Of a stretch of DNA of 64,000 bases, positions 35,495 to 43,568 are shown in pieces. Under the pieces are notes generated by a model. The model was given only the letters and a program-made list of their open reading frames with translations. It searched no databases and was not told where the DNA came from. The DNA comes from CAYMAI01 sp964388445 (GTDB lineage Bacteria; 4484-113; JAGGVC01). The number at the start of each line of letters is the position of its first letter. Positions within the stretch are counted from its first letter, which is position 1. The position numbers and the translations under genes are program-made. The stretch lies in NCBI GenBank assembly GCA_964388445.1, contig CAYMAI010000006.1:124001-188000 (forward strand), in the 5' to 3' direction.

Positions 35495-36129
35495 CTGGAG
35501 ATTTGTTGGAAAAAGAACCCGATTTCGCGGAATATATCGGGAGTGTTACGCTGGTTACGCGCGAAGCGCCCGACTTTTCTGCGCAGGCGGTAATGGCAGA
35601 CAACAGCTTCGCGGAACTCAAGCTTTCGGACTTGCGCGGCAAGTACGTCGTACTTTTCTTTTATCCGCTCGATTTCACGTTCGTTTGTCCTTCGGAAATC
35701 ATCGCTTTCGACAAGAAGCTTGACGAATTCAAAAAGCGGAATTGCGAAGTGCTGGGCGTATCGGTTGACAGTCATTTCACGCATTTGGCTTGGAAGAAAA
35801 CTCCTCGCGAAAATGGCGGGCTGGGAAACATACAGTTTCCGCTCGTTGCCGATTTGTCGAAGGACATCGCGCACGATTACGGCGTGCTTTTCGAAGACGA
35901 AGTCGCGCTTCGCGGGCTTTTTCTTATCGACAGGGACGGCATAGTGCGCCACAGCGTGGTAAACGACATGCCGCTCGGCAGAAGCGTGGACGAGGCCCTG
36001 CGGATGCTCGATGCGCTTCGGTATTTCGAGGAGCACGGGGAAGTGTGCCCCGCGAATTGGAAGCCTGGCGAAGAAGCAATGGTGCCGACGGCGGAAGGCG
36101 TGGCAAAGTACCTGGCGGCGCATGGCTAG
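35491..36129 (+). CDS. 2-Cys peroxiredoxin (AhpC/TSA family)
   Basis: 212 residues. It reduces H2O2 and organic hydroperoxides. The peroxidatic Cys66 lies in DFTFVCPSE and the resolving Cys186 in GEVCPANW, the typical 2-Cys arrangement; Arg142 in ALRGLF is in place. The start overlaps the previous stop (ATGA), and GGAGG precedes it. No AhpF is nearby, so thioredoxin or another reductase must recycle it; the AhpD-like fusion downstream is a candidate partner. Confidence 0.92.
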   Translation: MTGDLLEKEPDFAEYIGSVTLVTREAPDFSAQAVMADNSFAELKLSDLRGKYVVLFFYPLDFTFVCPSEIIAFDKKLDEFKKRNCEVLGVSVDSHFTHLAWKKTPRENGGLGNIQFPLVADLSKDIAHDYGVLFEDEVALRGLFLIDRDGIVRHSVVNDMPLGRSVDEALRMLDALRYFEEHGEVCPANWKPGEEAMVPTAEGVAKYLAAHG

Positions 36130-36158
36130 CCGGGCTGGATTCCGTCGACGGGCCGGTC

Positions 36159-36164
36159 TATAAT
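36159..36164 (+). promoter_or_regulatory. -10 box (TATAAT) of tpx
   Basis: A perfect TATAAT 43 nt before the ATG of tpx, in the gap after AhpC. This suggests an internal promoter within the stress block. The -35 is not clear. Confidence 0.5.
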
Positions 36165-36207
36165 GCGAAGGGAGTATGGGGCAAAGTTTATTTTTGGAGG
36201 CAAGGCG

Positions 36208-36726
36208 ATGCAGGAACGTACAGGCGTGTTCACGGCGGGGGGAAACCCGCTGACTCTTATCGGCCCGGAGCTTAAGCCGGGCGACGCGGCGCCGGATTTC
36301 ACGGTGCTCGACGGAGATTTGAAACCCGCGACGCTGTCGCAATTCGCGGGCAAGGTTGTGCTGCTTTCGGTAGTTACTTCGCTAGATACGGGCATTTGCG
36401 ACGTCCAAACACGCAGATTCAACGAAGAAGCGGCGGGACTGGGAAGCGACGTTGCGATTCTGACCGTCAGCGTGGATTTGCCGTTCGCGCAGAAGCGCTG
36501 GTGCGGCGGCGCGGGTATCGACAGCGTTCACGTGTTTTCGGACTACCGGGATCACGAAGTGGGGCTGAAGTACGGCGTGCTTATAAAGGAACTGAAACTA
36601 CTTGCGCGCTCGATTTTCGTAATCGGCAAAGACGGGGTTGTCAAATACGCACGAATCAACAGCGAGAACGCGCAGGAACCCGATTACGACGACGCTCTGG
36701 CGGCGGCCAGAGAAGCTTTGGGCTAG
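36208..36726 (+). CDS. tpx: Thiol peroxidase (Tpx, atypical 2-Cys peroxiredoxin)
   Basis: 172 residues from ATG 36208 (TGGAGG eight bases upstream). Peroxidatic Cys64 in TSLDTGICDVQTRRF and resolving Cys99 in RWCGGAG identify Tpx, together with the family N-terminus ERTGVFTAGGNPLTLIG. It reduces H2O2 and alkyl hydroperoxides in the cytoplasm or periplasm; there is no signal peptide here. It is 78 bases after ahpC and 57 before ferritin. Confidence 0.93.
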   Translation: MQERTGVFTAGGNPLTLIGPELKPGDAAPDFTVLDGDLKPATLSQFAGKVVLLSVVTSLDTGICDVQTRRFNEEAAGLGSDVAILTVSVDLPFAQKRWCGGAGIDSVHVFSDYRDHEVGLKYGVLIKELKLLARSIFVIGKDGVVKYARINSENAQEPDYDDALAAAREALG

Positions 36727-36783
36727 CTTCGGCTCAACTCAGGAGCATTTCGAGATTATTGTTCAAGTTAAAGGAGAAACGGA

Positions 36784-37272
36784 ATGGCTAACAAAAAAGT
36801 GCTGGCTGCTTTCAACAAGCAGATGAACGAGGAACTGAATTCGGCCTATATCTATCTCGCGATGAGCGGATGGTTCAAGGCTTCCAACTTCGACGGAATG
36901 GCGAGCTGGATGCATCATCAGTACGAAGAAGAAATGGCGCACGCGGCAAAGTTCGCGGAATTCATCATCGACCGCGGCGGTGCGCCGGAGTTCGACGCGA
37001 TGCCGAAGCCCCCGACGGGATACAAGAATCCGCTCGACGCGTACAAGGCGGCGTACAAGCATGAGTGCCACATTTCGAGCTGCATTCACAAGCTCGTCGA
37101 CCTCGCCCGCGCAGAAAAGGACCATCCCGCGGAAAATTTCTTGCAGTGGTTCGTGGAAGAACAGGTCGAGGAAGAGGCGTCCACGCAGGAAGTCGTGGAC
37201 AAGCTGACGATGATCGGCGACAGCCCGGCCGCGCTTTTCATGTACGACCGTGTTCTCGGCGAAAGAGGCTAA
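36784..37272 (+). CDS. Ferritin (FtnA-like)
   Basis: 162 residues. The four-helix di-iron fold shows E17 region (NEELNSAYIYLAM), HHQYEEEMAHAAKF with the EExxH motif, and QVEEEASTQEVV. The GYKNPLDAYKAAYKHE helix is also typical. It oxidises Fe2+ and stores Fe3+, limiting Fenton chemistry. AAAGGAG precedes the ATG. A 12-bp hairpin follows the stop. Its position among peroxidases and behind a Fur-type regulator fits iron and peroxide co-regulation. Confidence 0.93.
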   Translation: MANKKVLAAFNKQMNEELNSAYIYLAMSGWFKASNFDGMASWMHHQYEEEMAHAAKFAEFIIDRGGAPEFDAMPKPPTGYKNPLDAYKAAYKHECHISSCIHKLVDLARAEKDHPAENFLQWFVEEQVEEEASTQEVVDKLTMIGDSPAALFMYDRVLGERG

Positions 37273-37284
37273 AATTCAGCCGTT

Positions 37285-37312
37285 CGCGGGCGGGGATTTT
37301 TCCCCGCTCGCG
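37285..37312 (+). terminator. Stable 12-bp hairpin after the ferritin gene
   Basis: CGCGGGCGGGGA (37285-37296) pairs with TCCCCGCTCGCG (37301-37312) around a TTTT loop, with one G-T pair. It has no T tract after it, so it may stabilise the ferritin mRNA or attenuate the next gene rather than terminate fully. Confidence 0.5.
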
Positions 37313-37344
37313 CGCGTGCATTGTGCGAATCGAGGCTATCGGAG

Positions 37345-38190
37345 ATGGGCGGAAATCTGGACGAATTTAAGCGCGAGCGCGAAAGGTTGCAGGCGCAGTA
37401 TCAAGATTTTACCGGCGTGAGCGGCAAGCGGTTTCTATCGCTGGACGCCGCGGTTTATCGGGAAGGCGTACTGCCAGCCAAAGTCAAGGAACTTATGGGT
37501 CTCACCGGCTCGATAGTTCTTCGCTGCGACGATTGCATTAACTATCACATCGTCCGCTGCAGAGAGGAAGGCGTAACGAGCGAGGAATTCGACGAAGCCG
37601 TTTCGATTGCGCTAATCGTTGGCGGCTCGATTACGATTCCGCATATTCGAAGGGCGGTGGACGCGTGGCTCGAAATGGATTCAGGCGAGGAATCAGGTGC
37701 GAACGACCCTGCCCTTCATTCGGACAACGCGCCGGTTTTTTTCGATGAGCTTCTGAAACGGGTGACCGAAATCGTGGAAAATTCCGGAAGCGCAGAAGCG
37801 AAACTGCAGGCGATTTGCGAAATATTGCGCTATTCGGTTCCTTATTACGATTGGGTCGGGTTTTACATCGAAGACAGCGAAAATCCTCGTACTCTTTACC
37901 TCGGTCCGTACGCAGGCGAACCGACCGAGCATTCCGTAATTCCGTTCGGCCGAGGTATATGCGGCAGGGTGGCGGAAAGCGGCGAAACGCTTGTCATTCA
38001 AGACGTAACTAAGGAAGATAATTACCTATCGTGCAGCGTGAACGTTAAATCCGAAATCGTACTTCCGATAAAGCGAGGCGGGAATTTCATCGCGCAGCTC
38101 GATATTGACAGCCATGCGGAATCGCCGTTCAGCGAAGCGGACGTGGAATTTTTAACGAAAGTCTGCGAAGCCGTGGAGCCGCTTTTGTAG
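37345..38190 (+). CDS. Fusion of AhpD-like (CMD) domain and fRMsr-like GAF domain
   Basis: 281 residues from ATG 37345; a TTG at 37321 is an alternative. Residues 1-112 are a carboxymuconolactone-decarboxylase/AhpD-like domain with C61xxC64xxxH68 (RCDDCINYH), the redox motif of AhpD. After a linker, residues about 130-281 are a GAF domain very like free methionine-(R)-sulfoxide reductase (YDWVGFYI, FGRGICGRVA with Cys206, NYLSCS with Cys230, QLDIDS). It would couple a dithiol module to reduction of oxidised methionine. Such a fusion I do not recall as standard; activity is inferred. Confidence 0.82.
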   Translation: MGGNLDEFKRERERLQAQYQDFTGVSGKRFLSLDAAVYREGVLPAKVKELMGLTGSIVLRCDDCINYHIVRCREEGVTSEEFDEAVSIALIVGGSITIPHIRRAVDAWLEMDSGEESGANDPALHSDNAPVFFDELLKRVTEIVENSGSAEAKLQAICEILRYSVPYYDWVGFYIEDSENPRTLYLGPYAGEPTEHSVIPFGRGICGRVAESGETLVIQDVTKEDNYLSCSVNVKSEIVLPIKRGGNFIAQLDIDSHAESPFSEADVEFLTKVCEAVEPLL

Positions 38191-38289
38191 TTTAAGTTAC
38201 TTTTTTGTTACGTTTCCGGCATTCCGGAGCGGTTTTATGGGAGTTGCAGCTTCGAGCGTAGTTCGCTGGAGCGGTTTCGGAGGGCAGAG

Positions 38290-39711
38290 ATGGAGTTATC
38301 CGCGCTTTTTCTATCGCGGCTGCAGTTTGCCGCGACCATTGCATTTCATTATTTGTTCCCGCCGCTGACTATCGGTCTTGGACTTCTTATAGTCATTTAC
38401 GAGGGGATTTACCTTCGTACGAAACTGAAAGTTTACGAAACGCTTACGAAATTCTGGGTGAAAATTTTCGCGATAACTTTCGGGATGGGCGTCGCGAGCG
38501 GCATCGTGATGGAGTTTCAGTTCGGTACGAACTGGTCGGCATATTCCAGATACGTCGGCGACATTTTTGGCAGCGCGCTTGCCGCGGAGGGGATTTTCGC
38601 GTTCTTCCTCGAATCGGGATTTCTCGCGGTGCTCGTTTTCGGATGGGACAAAGTGTCTCCGGCGATGCATTTCGTTTCGGCATGTCTTGTCAGTTTCGGC
38701 TCTATACTATCCGCCGTCTGGATAATCGTGGCGAATTCGTGGCAGCAGACGCCGGCGGCTTATCGAATAGTCACGGAAACCGTGAACGGCATCGAAAGAA
38801 CGCGTGCGGAGATTACCGATTTTTGGGGGCTTGTATTCAATCCGTCAAGTATGGTGAGGCTGGGCCATGTGCTTCTCGCCGCTTTCGTTCTTGCGGGATT
38901 CGTAGTGATGAGCATTTCGGCGTTTTACATCCTTAGGAATATGCACTTGGATTTCGCCAAAAGGGGATTCGTGATTGCGCTGTTCATGGCCGCGATAAGC
39001 GCTTTGCTATTGCCGGTCGTCGGGCATAAACATGCGGTCGTGGTGGCGGAATATCAGCCGGCGAAACTGGCCGCGTTCGAGGGACTTTGGGAAACGCAAT
39101 CGAACGCGCCGCTTTATCTTTGGGGATTTCCCGACGAAAAAAACGAAACCGTGCATGGGGGCATCGCCGTTCCGGGGCTGCTTTCGTGGCTCGTGCATTT
39201 CGATGCCGATAAGGAAGTGACGGGGCTAAACGCTTTCGCAAAAGAGGACCGCCCGCCGGTGGCCGTTACGTTTTACAGCTATCACTTTATGGTGATTTTC
39301 GGAATGTATTTCATCGGGCTAACGCTATTGATGCTTTTATATCTTTGGCGCGGCGCACTGTTCGACGCGAAGTGGTTATTGAAAATCGCGATGTGGAGCG
39401 TGCTGATTCCGTATGCGGCAAACCAGCTCGGGTGGATGGCCGCGGAAATCGGGAGGCAGCCGTGGGCGGTTTACGGTTTGCTTCGCACCGCGGATTCGCC
39501 GTCGCCAGCTGTCGCGATGGGGGACGTTTTGGCATCTCTCGTTTTGTTTTTGATTCTATATGCCGCGCTTCTTATGGTTTACGTATATGTTCTCGACAGG
39601 CGGATTAAGGCGGGACCGGGAGTTTTCGAAGACGGCGAGCCGCAGCCGTACGTAGCCGGCATCATTCCCGGCGTTATGGAGAAAGGAAAGACAGGGGAGG
39701 AGGGCGGATAA
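38290..39711 (+). CDS. cydA: Cytochrome bd quinol oxidase subunit I
   Basis: 473 residues, nine predicted membrane segments. It reduces O2 with quinol electrons using hemes b558, b595 and d. His20 in AATIAFHYLFPPLTIG is the b595/d-site ligand, a quinol-loop region is near EYQPAKLAAFEG (about 256-267) and GRQPW is near 391. The Q-loop is short, as in the CydA/CIO short-loop type. GGAGGG precedes the ATG. The next gene begins right after its stop. It is the first committed respiratory gene of the stress block. Confidence 0.93.
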   Translation: MELSALFLSRLQFAATIAFHYLFPPLTIGLGLLIVIYEGIYLRTKLKVYETLTKFWVKIFAITFGMGVASGIVMEFQFGTNWSAYSRYVGDIFGSALAAEGIFAFFLESGFLAVLVFGWDKVSPAMHFVSACLVSFGSILSAVWIIVANSWQQTPAAYRIVTETVNGIERTRAEITDFWGLVFNPSSMVRLGHVLLAAFVLAGFVVMSISAFYILRNMHLDFAKRGFVIALFMAAISALLLPVVGHKHAVVVAEYQPAKLAAFEGLWETQSNAPLYLWGFPDEKNETVHGGIAVPGLLSWLVHFDADKEVTGLNAFAKEDRPPVAVTFYSYHFMVIFGMYFIGLTLLMLLYLWRGALFDAKWLLKIAMWSVLIPYAANQLGWMAAEIGRQPWAVYGLLRTADSPSPAVAMGDVLASLVLFLILYAALLMVYVYVLDRRIKAGPGVFEDGEPQPYVAGIIPGVMEKGKTGEEGG

Positions 39712-40728
39712 ATGGACTTGCATATCATCTGGTTTGTGCTGTTGGGCGTGCTGCTTATCGGATATGCGATTTTGGACGGGTTCGACCTTGGCGTCGGCGC
39801 GCTACACCTTTTCGCGCGCGGAGATAGGGAGAGGCGGATATTCATGAATGCTATAGGACCGGTGTGGGACGGAAACGAGGTATGGCTCGTGACATTCGGG
39901 GGCGCGCTTTTCGCGGCTTTTCCGGAGGCGTATGCGACGGCGTTCAGCGGATTTTACATTCCGTTCATGATTCTTCTTTTTTGCCTGATTTTCAGGGCGA
40001 TTTCGATGGAATTCAGGAGCAAGGAAAAACATCCAGCCTGGAGGAACTTTTTCGACGGCTCGTTTTTCGCGGCGAGCGCGCTTGCAAGCGTATTGTTCGG
40101 AGTAGCGGTCGGAAATATGATGCTCGGCATCCCAATCGGCGCGGATTTCGAGTATCAGGGCACGATGCTGAATTTGCTTAGACCGTTTCCGCTATTGGTC
40201 GGGATTTTCACGCTCTCGATGTTTGCCTTGCACGGGGCGGTATATCTTTATCTCAAAACCGAAGGCGAACTGCAGGCGAGGGTGAGAACATGGATTATGA
40301 AAACGTTTTTCATATTCCTTTCGCTTTACGCGATTGTAACCGCATACGCGCTGCTCGGAGTGCCGACCGCGCTTTATAACTTCACTCATTTTCCGTGGGC
40401 GTGGGCGATTGTCGCGCTCGATATGCTTGCAATCGCGAATATACCGAGAGCTGCGGTCAAGAATCTGCCGGCGCAAGCGTTTATATCGACCGGCGCGCAC
40501 ATCGCGGCTATGGTTTTTCTTTTCGGAATCGCGGTTTTCCCGAATATGATCGTTTCGTCGCTCGACCCGGCATGGAACATGACGGTTTATAACGCGGCGA
40601 GCAGCGAAAAAACGCTTGGTATAATGCTCGTCATCGCGGCGATAGGAATGCCGTTCGTGCTTATGTACACGTCGAGCGTTTATTACATATTTAGAGGAAA
40701 AGTGAAACTGGACAAGTTTAGTTATTAG
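39712..40728 (+). CDS. cydB: Cytochrome bd quinol oxidase subunit II
   Basis: 338 residues, about eight to nine membrane segments. The start is FVLLGVLLIGYAILDGFDLGVG, with WDGNEVWLVTFGGALFAAFPEAYA, both hallmarks of CydB. It forms the heterodimer with CydA. The ATG is directly adjacent to the preceding TAA/TGA, so translation is coupled. No cydX-like small subunit was found in the 18 bases before the convergent gene. Confidence 0.93.
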   Translation: MDLHIIWFVLLGVLLIGYAILDGFDLGVGALHLFARGDRERRIFMNAIGPVWDGNEVWLVTFGGALFAAFPEAYATAFSGFYIPFMILLFCLIFRAISMEFRSKEKHPAWRNFFDGSFFAASALASVLFGVAVGNMMLGIPIGADFEYQGTMLNLLRPFPLLVGIFTLSMFALHGAVYLYLKTEGELQARVRTWIMKTFFIFLSLYAIVTAYALLGVPTALYNFTHFPWAWAIVALDMLAIANIPRAAVKNLPAQAFISTGAHIAAMVFLFGIAVFPNMIVSSLDPAWNMTVYNAASSEKTLGIMLVIAAIGMPFVLMYTSSVYYIFRGKVKLDKFSY

Positions 40729-40746
40729 TAGCTAGCTGTCCTAGTT

Positions 40747-42024
40747 TTACATCGCGACCCTCAGCTCGTCGCAGATTTCCCACGCGAAGTCTTCCGGGAG
40801 GCCTTTCGGCACGAACATAATCGCGTCCGCGGCGACGGTAAGCACGTGGCCCCGTTCGGGATCGAGAGAAATGTAGGTTTTTAGATATTGCCTTGCCTTT
40901 TCCAAATTGCCTTCGAGAGCGCTAACCATCATTAGATATTGCACTGCGTAAGGGTCGCCCTGCGCTCTTGCGTGCTGTTTTTCTGCGTATGAAGCGGCGT
41001 CCTTAAGTTTGCCTTGATTAAGCGAAAACCAAGCGAGATTATTGCTTTGGCTGTCTTCGGAACCGGAATCGAGAATGGTTTTCACCGCCTCCTCATATTC
41101 GTTCAGCGAAGCGAGAGAAAGCAAAAGGTTCGACAGCGTCGCGGAATCCGGACGGCCGGCGGAGGTGGCCTGCGCCAGTTTTAGCCCGTCTCGCGTTTCC
41201 TTCCAAACTTCTATTTGCGAAGATAGTCTGTCGGTATATGCGCCGCTTCCGCCCTCGGCTTCGGAGGCTTTCTTGAGCACGTAATGCAGATATTCCCCCA
41301 TTCCAAGCAGTGAATCAAGATTGTCCGCAAGCAGCGTTATGGGCTCCAGCCTGGAAGAATTTGCCAAATGAGCGCGGAACGCATAAAACGAACCTTCGCT
41401 CGGAGCGCCCATGGAATAGTAAGTTCTTGCCATCGCGACGTTTGCATCTGTTCCATGCGGCGAAGCCTCCAGCGCCTGCATCGCCGCGGAGGCGGCCGGC
41501 GGGAAGACGTATATTTCCCATGCCTGACGGGCAATTTCGCCCGCCTGATCGCTGATGAGAAGTCTGGGTTTGTAAATTCCTGGCTGGGCATAGGTGAAGT
41601 TCACTTTTCCGCGAGTTTCGTTGTAAAGACGGGTGTTACCGGGCGAAAACTCCCACTTGAAAGCCAGCGCGCCGTAGTCTTTCGGCGGCTCGAAACTTAG
41701 AGGTTTCAGTTTGACGGCAAGGGGGGCGAAACCCTCTATGCGAGCGATGGACCTGTCGGACTTGAGAAACGTCGGGCGCTGGCTCATCGGCTGCGGAGTG
41801 GTTTGAACGCCCGCACGCGCCGTTGGATCGTAATCTTCGGAGGTTTGAGTTTTGGCTACCTGAAAGGCAAGCGCGCCGATTATGACCACAAGCGCGCCAA
41901 TAATAAGGTAGAAAAGCGTTCCTCCGGCGCCGGATTGCCGGCTTCTGACGTCGAGCGGCTTTCCGCACGCTTCGCAGAAACGTGCTTCTCTCGGATTTAC
42001 GTGTGCGCAGTCCGGGCATCTCAT
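40747..42024 (-). CDS. Zinc-ribbon single-pass protein with PKD-like and TPR-like regions
   Basis: 425 residues from ATG 42024; a GTG at 42036 is possible but GGAGG suits the ATG. A zinc ribbon (C-P-D-C...C-E-A-C) is followed by a single membrane segment (TLFYLIIGALVVIIGALAFQ). The outer part has a PKD/Ig-like stretch (APLAVKLKPLSF...YAQPGIYKPRLLISDQAG) and a C-terminal TPR-like helical solenoid (NLAWFSLNQGKLKDAASYAEKQHARAQGDPYAVQYL). It may sense or scaffold at the inner membrane. One base separates it from the upstream gene's stop, so it forms an operon with it. Confidence 0.75.
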   Translation of the reverse strand: MRCPDCAHVNPREARFCEACGKPLDVRSRQSGAGGTLFYLIIGALVVIIGALAFQVAKTQTSEDYDPTARAGVQTTPQPMSQRPTFLKSDRSIARIEGFAPLAVKLKPLSFEPPKDYGALAFKWEFSPGNTRLYNETRGKVNFTYAQPGIYKPRLLISDQAGEIARQAWEIYVFPPAASAAMQALEASPHGTDANVAMARTYYSMGAPSEGSFYAFRAHLANSSRLEPITLLADNLDSLLGMGEYLHYVLKKASEAEGGSGAYTDRLSSQIEVWKETRDGLKLAQATSAGRPDSATLSNLLLSLASLNEYEEAVKTILDSGSEDSQSNNLAWFSLNQGKLKDAASYAEKQHARAQGDPYAVQYLMMVSALEGNLEKARQYLKTYISLDPERGHVLTVAADAIMFVPKGLPEDFAWEICDELRVAM

Positions 42025-42025
42025 G

Positions 42026-43522
42026 TCAGCCGCCACCTCCGGTTGTGGCGCGCTCCGAAACGCGCCGCTTTTCGATTAGCTCTTCGAATTCGGTAAGAGC
42101 TTGCCGGACGCCCATGTAAACGACGCTTAAAAGCTCGTCTACAATTTCGTCGCGAGGAGCTCGAAGAAGCATATCCATGTCTCCGGCGTTCCGTTTTCTC
42201 GGTGCGATGTAGGTACCCTCCGAATCGGTGGAAGCGTCGGAATGACGGGTTACGTTACGCCAACCGAGCACTCCCGCCACATATAGCGACAAAATCCGCT
42301 GAGCGTTTGCGAGCGTTGCGGCCGCGCTGTGCTCGCCGAGAAAATATATAGCCCAGCCGACTACAAGATGGGGACCTACAGGCCTAACGGATATGAAAGC
42401 TTTTATAATCCCGGCGTGGACTGGCATCGTAATCTGAACGTACTTATGTACTTCCTTTTCGCCGAACCGCGGATTGAGTTTGGCGGGTATGGGTATTTTT
42501 GCTGTTGAAATTTCGGCATCCTGAAGCCCGGCGAGATTCCGGGTAAGAATTCCTTTAAGCACTCCCCTGTCCGTGCCGGCGGCGTTTTCTCTGCCGGATT
42601 CGGGCACTCCGGCGCAAGCGTCTTTGACAATTACCTGACCTTTCCGGACCAACTCGCCGAGGAAAAACACGTTTTCGAGCATAACCGTGCGGGCGGCAGC
42701 GATGCGTGCAAGCTTTGCCATCGCGACAGGCATATGAAAGCTCATCGCGAACGCAGAGCAAATCCATACGAATAAACCCGAATAAAGATAGGTTTGGGTT
42801 ACTTCCGATGTGTAAGCGCCGCCCGAAATGCTTGCAAGCACTCCGGTAATCGCAAGAACGAGACCGACAACAATAAGGAGAGAGACCCTAGCGATGCCGG
42901 CTTTGAAACCGGCGGAATCCTCAATGAATCCGCGAAAATCGTGGTCGTCAACCTGCCACCTGACCAGCAGTCCGTACAGCGCGCCCATCGTGATTCCAAT
43001 GGCAAGCGGCAATAGTATTCCGGCGAATTTGAACGCATCCTTTTCTTGGCCTGTCCAGGCCGGAATCCACAATGGCGAGGTCACCCAAATTACGAGCGCG
43101 AAAAACGCGAGCAACCTGCCCAAATGCATGTTTTGCTGGATAAACGCATCGGCGAGAGGTTCAAAAGCTGATGCGAGCCTGGGGCTTGCCGATGCAAAAA
43201 CCACCGAAACCGCAAAAAACGCCGGGAAAATCATAGACAGCGCTGCGATGCCGGCGGAAAGTTTGCCGGAAAGAAGAACGAAAAGCGTTGCGAAGCTGCC
43301 GAGCGCGGAAACCGAAAGCAAAATAAAGGTGAGCAGTTCGCCGTCCATGGCGCGAACAGGCCTGACCGCTTCCATGGCGGTCATGGGCGAAACAGGTTCG
43401 GAAAGATCGCCGCCGCATTTGGTGCAGAACCGGCTTCCGGGTCTGTTCGGATACCCGCAATGGCCGCACTTCGACGGCTTCCTAGCTCCGGGTTTCGCGG
43501 TTTTCGGCTTAATCGGATGCAC
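42026..43522 (-). CDS. Zinc-ribbon polytopic membrane protein, unknown family
   Basis: 498 residues from GTG 43522. A zinc ribbon (C19-G-H-C, FCTKCGG) precedes about six to eight membrane segments (residues 65-300). A soluble C-terminal half contains PIPAKLNPRFGEKEVHKYVQ and GWAIYFLGEHSAAATLANAQ and ends in a charged helix. I do not recognise a family. A TATAAT box eight bases upstream suggests a leaderless mRNA. It is coupled to the PKD/TPR gene and divergent from the glycosyltransferase. Confidence 0.7.
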   Translation of the reverse strand: MHPIKPKTAKPGARKPSKCGHCGYPNRPGSRFCTKCGGDLSEPVSPMTAMEAVRPVRAMDGELLTFILLSVSALGSFATLFVLLSGKLSAGIAALSMIFPAFFAVSVVFASASPRLASAFEPLADAFIQQNMHLGRLLAFFALVIWVTSPLWIPAWTGQEKDAFKFAGILLPLAIGITMGALYGLLVRWQVDDHDFRGFIEDSAGFKAGIARVSLLIVVGLVLAITGVLASISGGAYTSEVTQTYLYSGLFVWICSAFAMSFHMPVAMAKLARIAAARTVMLENVFFLGELVRKGQVIVKDACAGVPESGRENAAGTDRGVLKGILTRNLAGLQDAEISTAKIPIPAKLNPRFGEKEVHKYVQITMPVHAGIIKAFISVRPVGPHLVVGWAIYFLGEHSAAATLANAQRILSLYVAGVLGWRNVTRHSDASTDSEGTYIAPRKRNAGDMDMLLRAPRDEIVDELLSVVYMGVRQALTEFEELIEKRRVSERATTGGGG

Positions 43523-43530
43523 AGCCTGTA

Positions 43531-43536
43531 ATTATA
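43531..43536 (-). promoter_or_regulatory. -10 box (TATAAT) of the zinc-ribbon operon
   Basis: Perfect TATAAT, eight bases before the GTG at 43522 on the minus strand, with no usable Shine-Dalgarno in between except a short AGG. Confidence 0.45.
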
Positions 43537-43556
43537 TAGTATGAACGGCGCATTGA

Positions 43557-43562
43557 TATAAT
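43557..43562 (+). promoter_or_regulatory. Extended -10 box (TGATATAAT) of the glycosyltransferase gene
   Basis: TATAAT preceded by TGA lies six bases before GTG 43569, so the mRNA is probably leaderless. Confidence 0.5.
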
Positions 43563-43568
43563 TCCGGC

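Noticed and set aside
35143..36342. 399-codon minus-strand frame opposite AhpC
   Set aside because: Antisense shadow of TIGR02757, AhpC and Tpx; no motif, Arg/His-rich.
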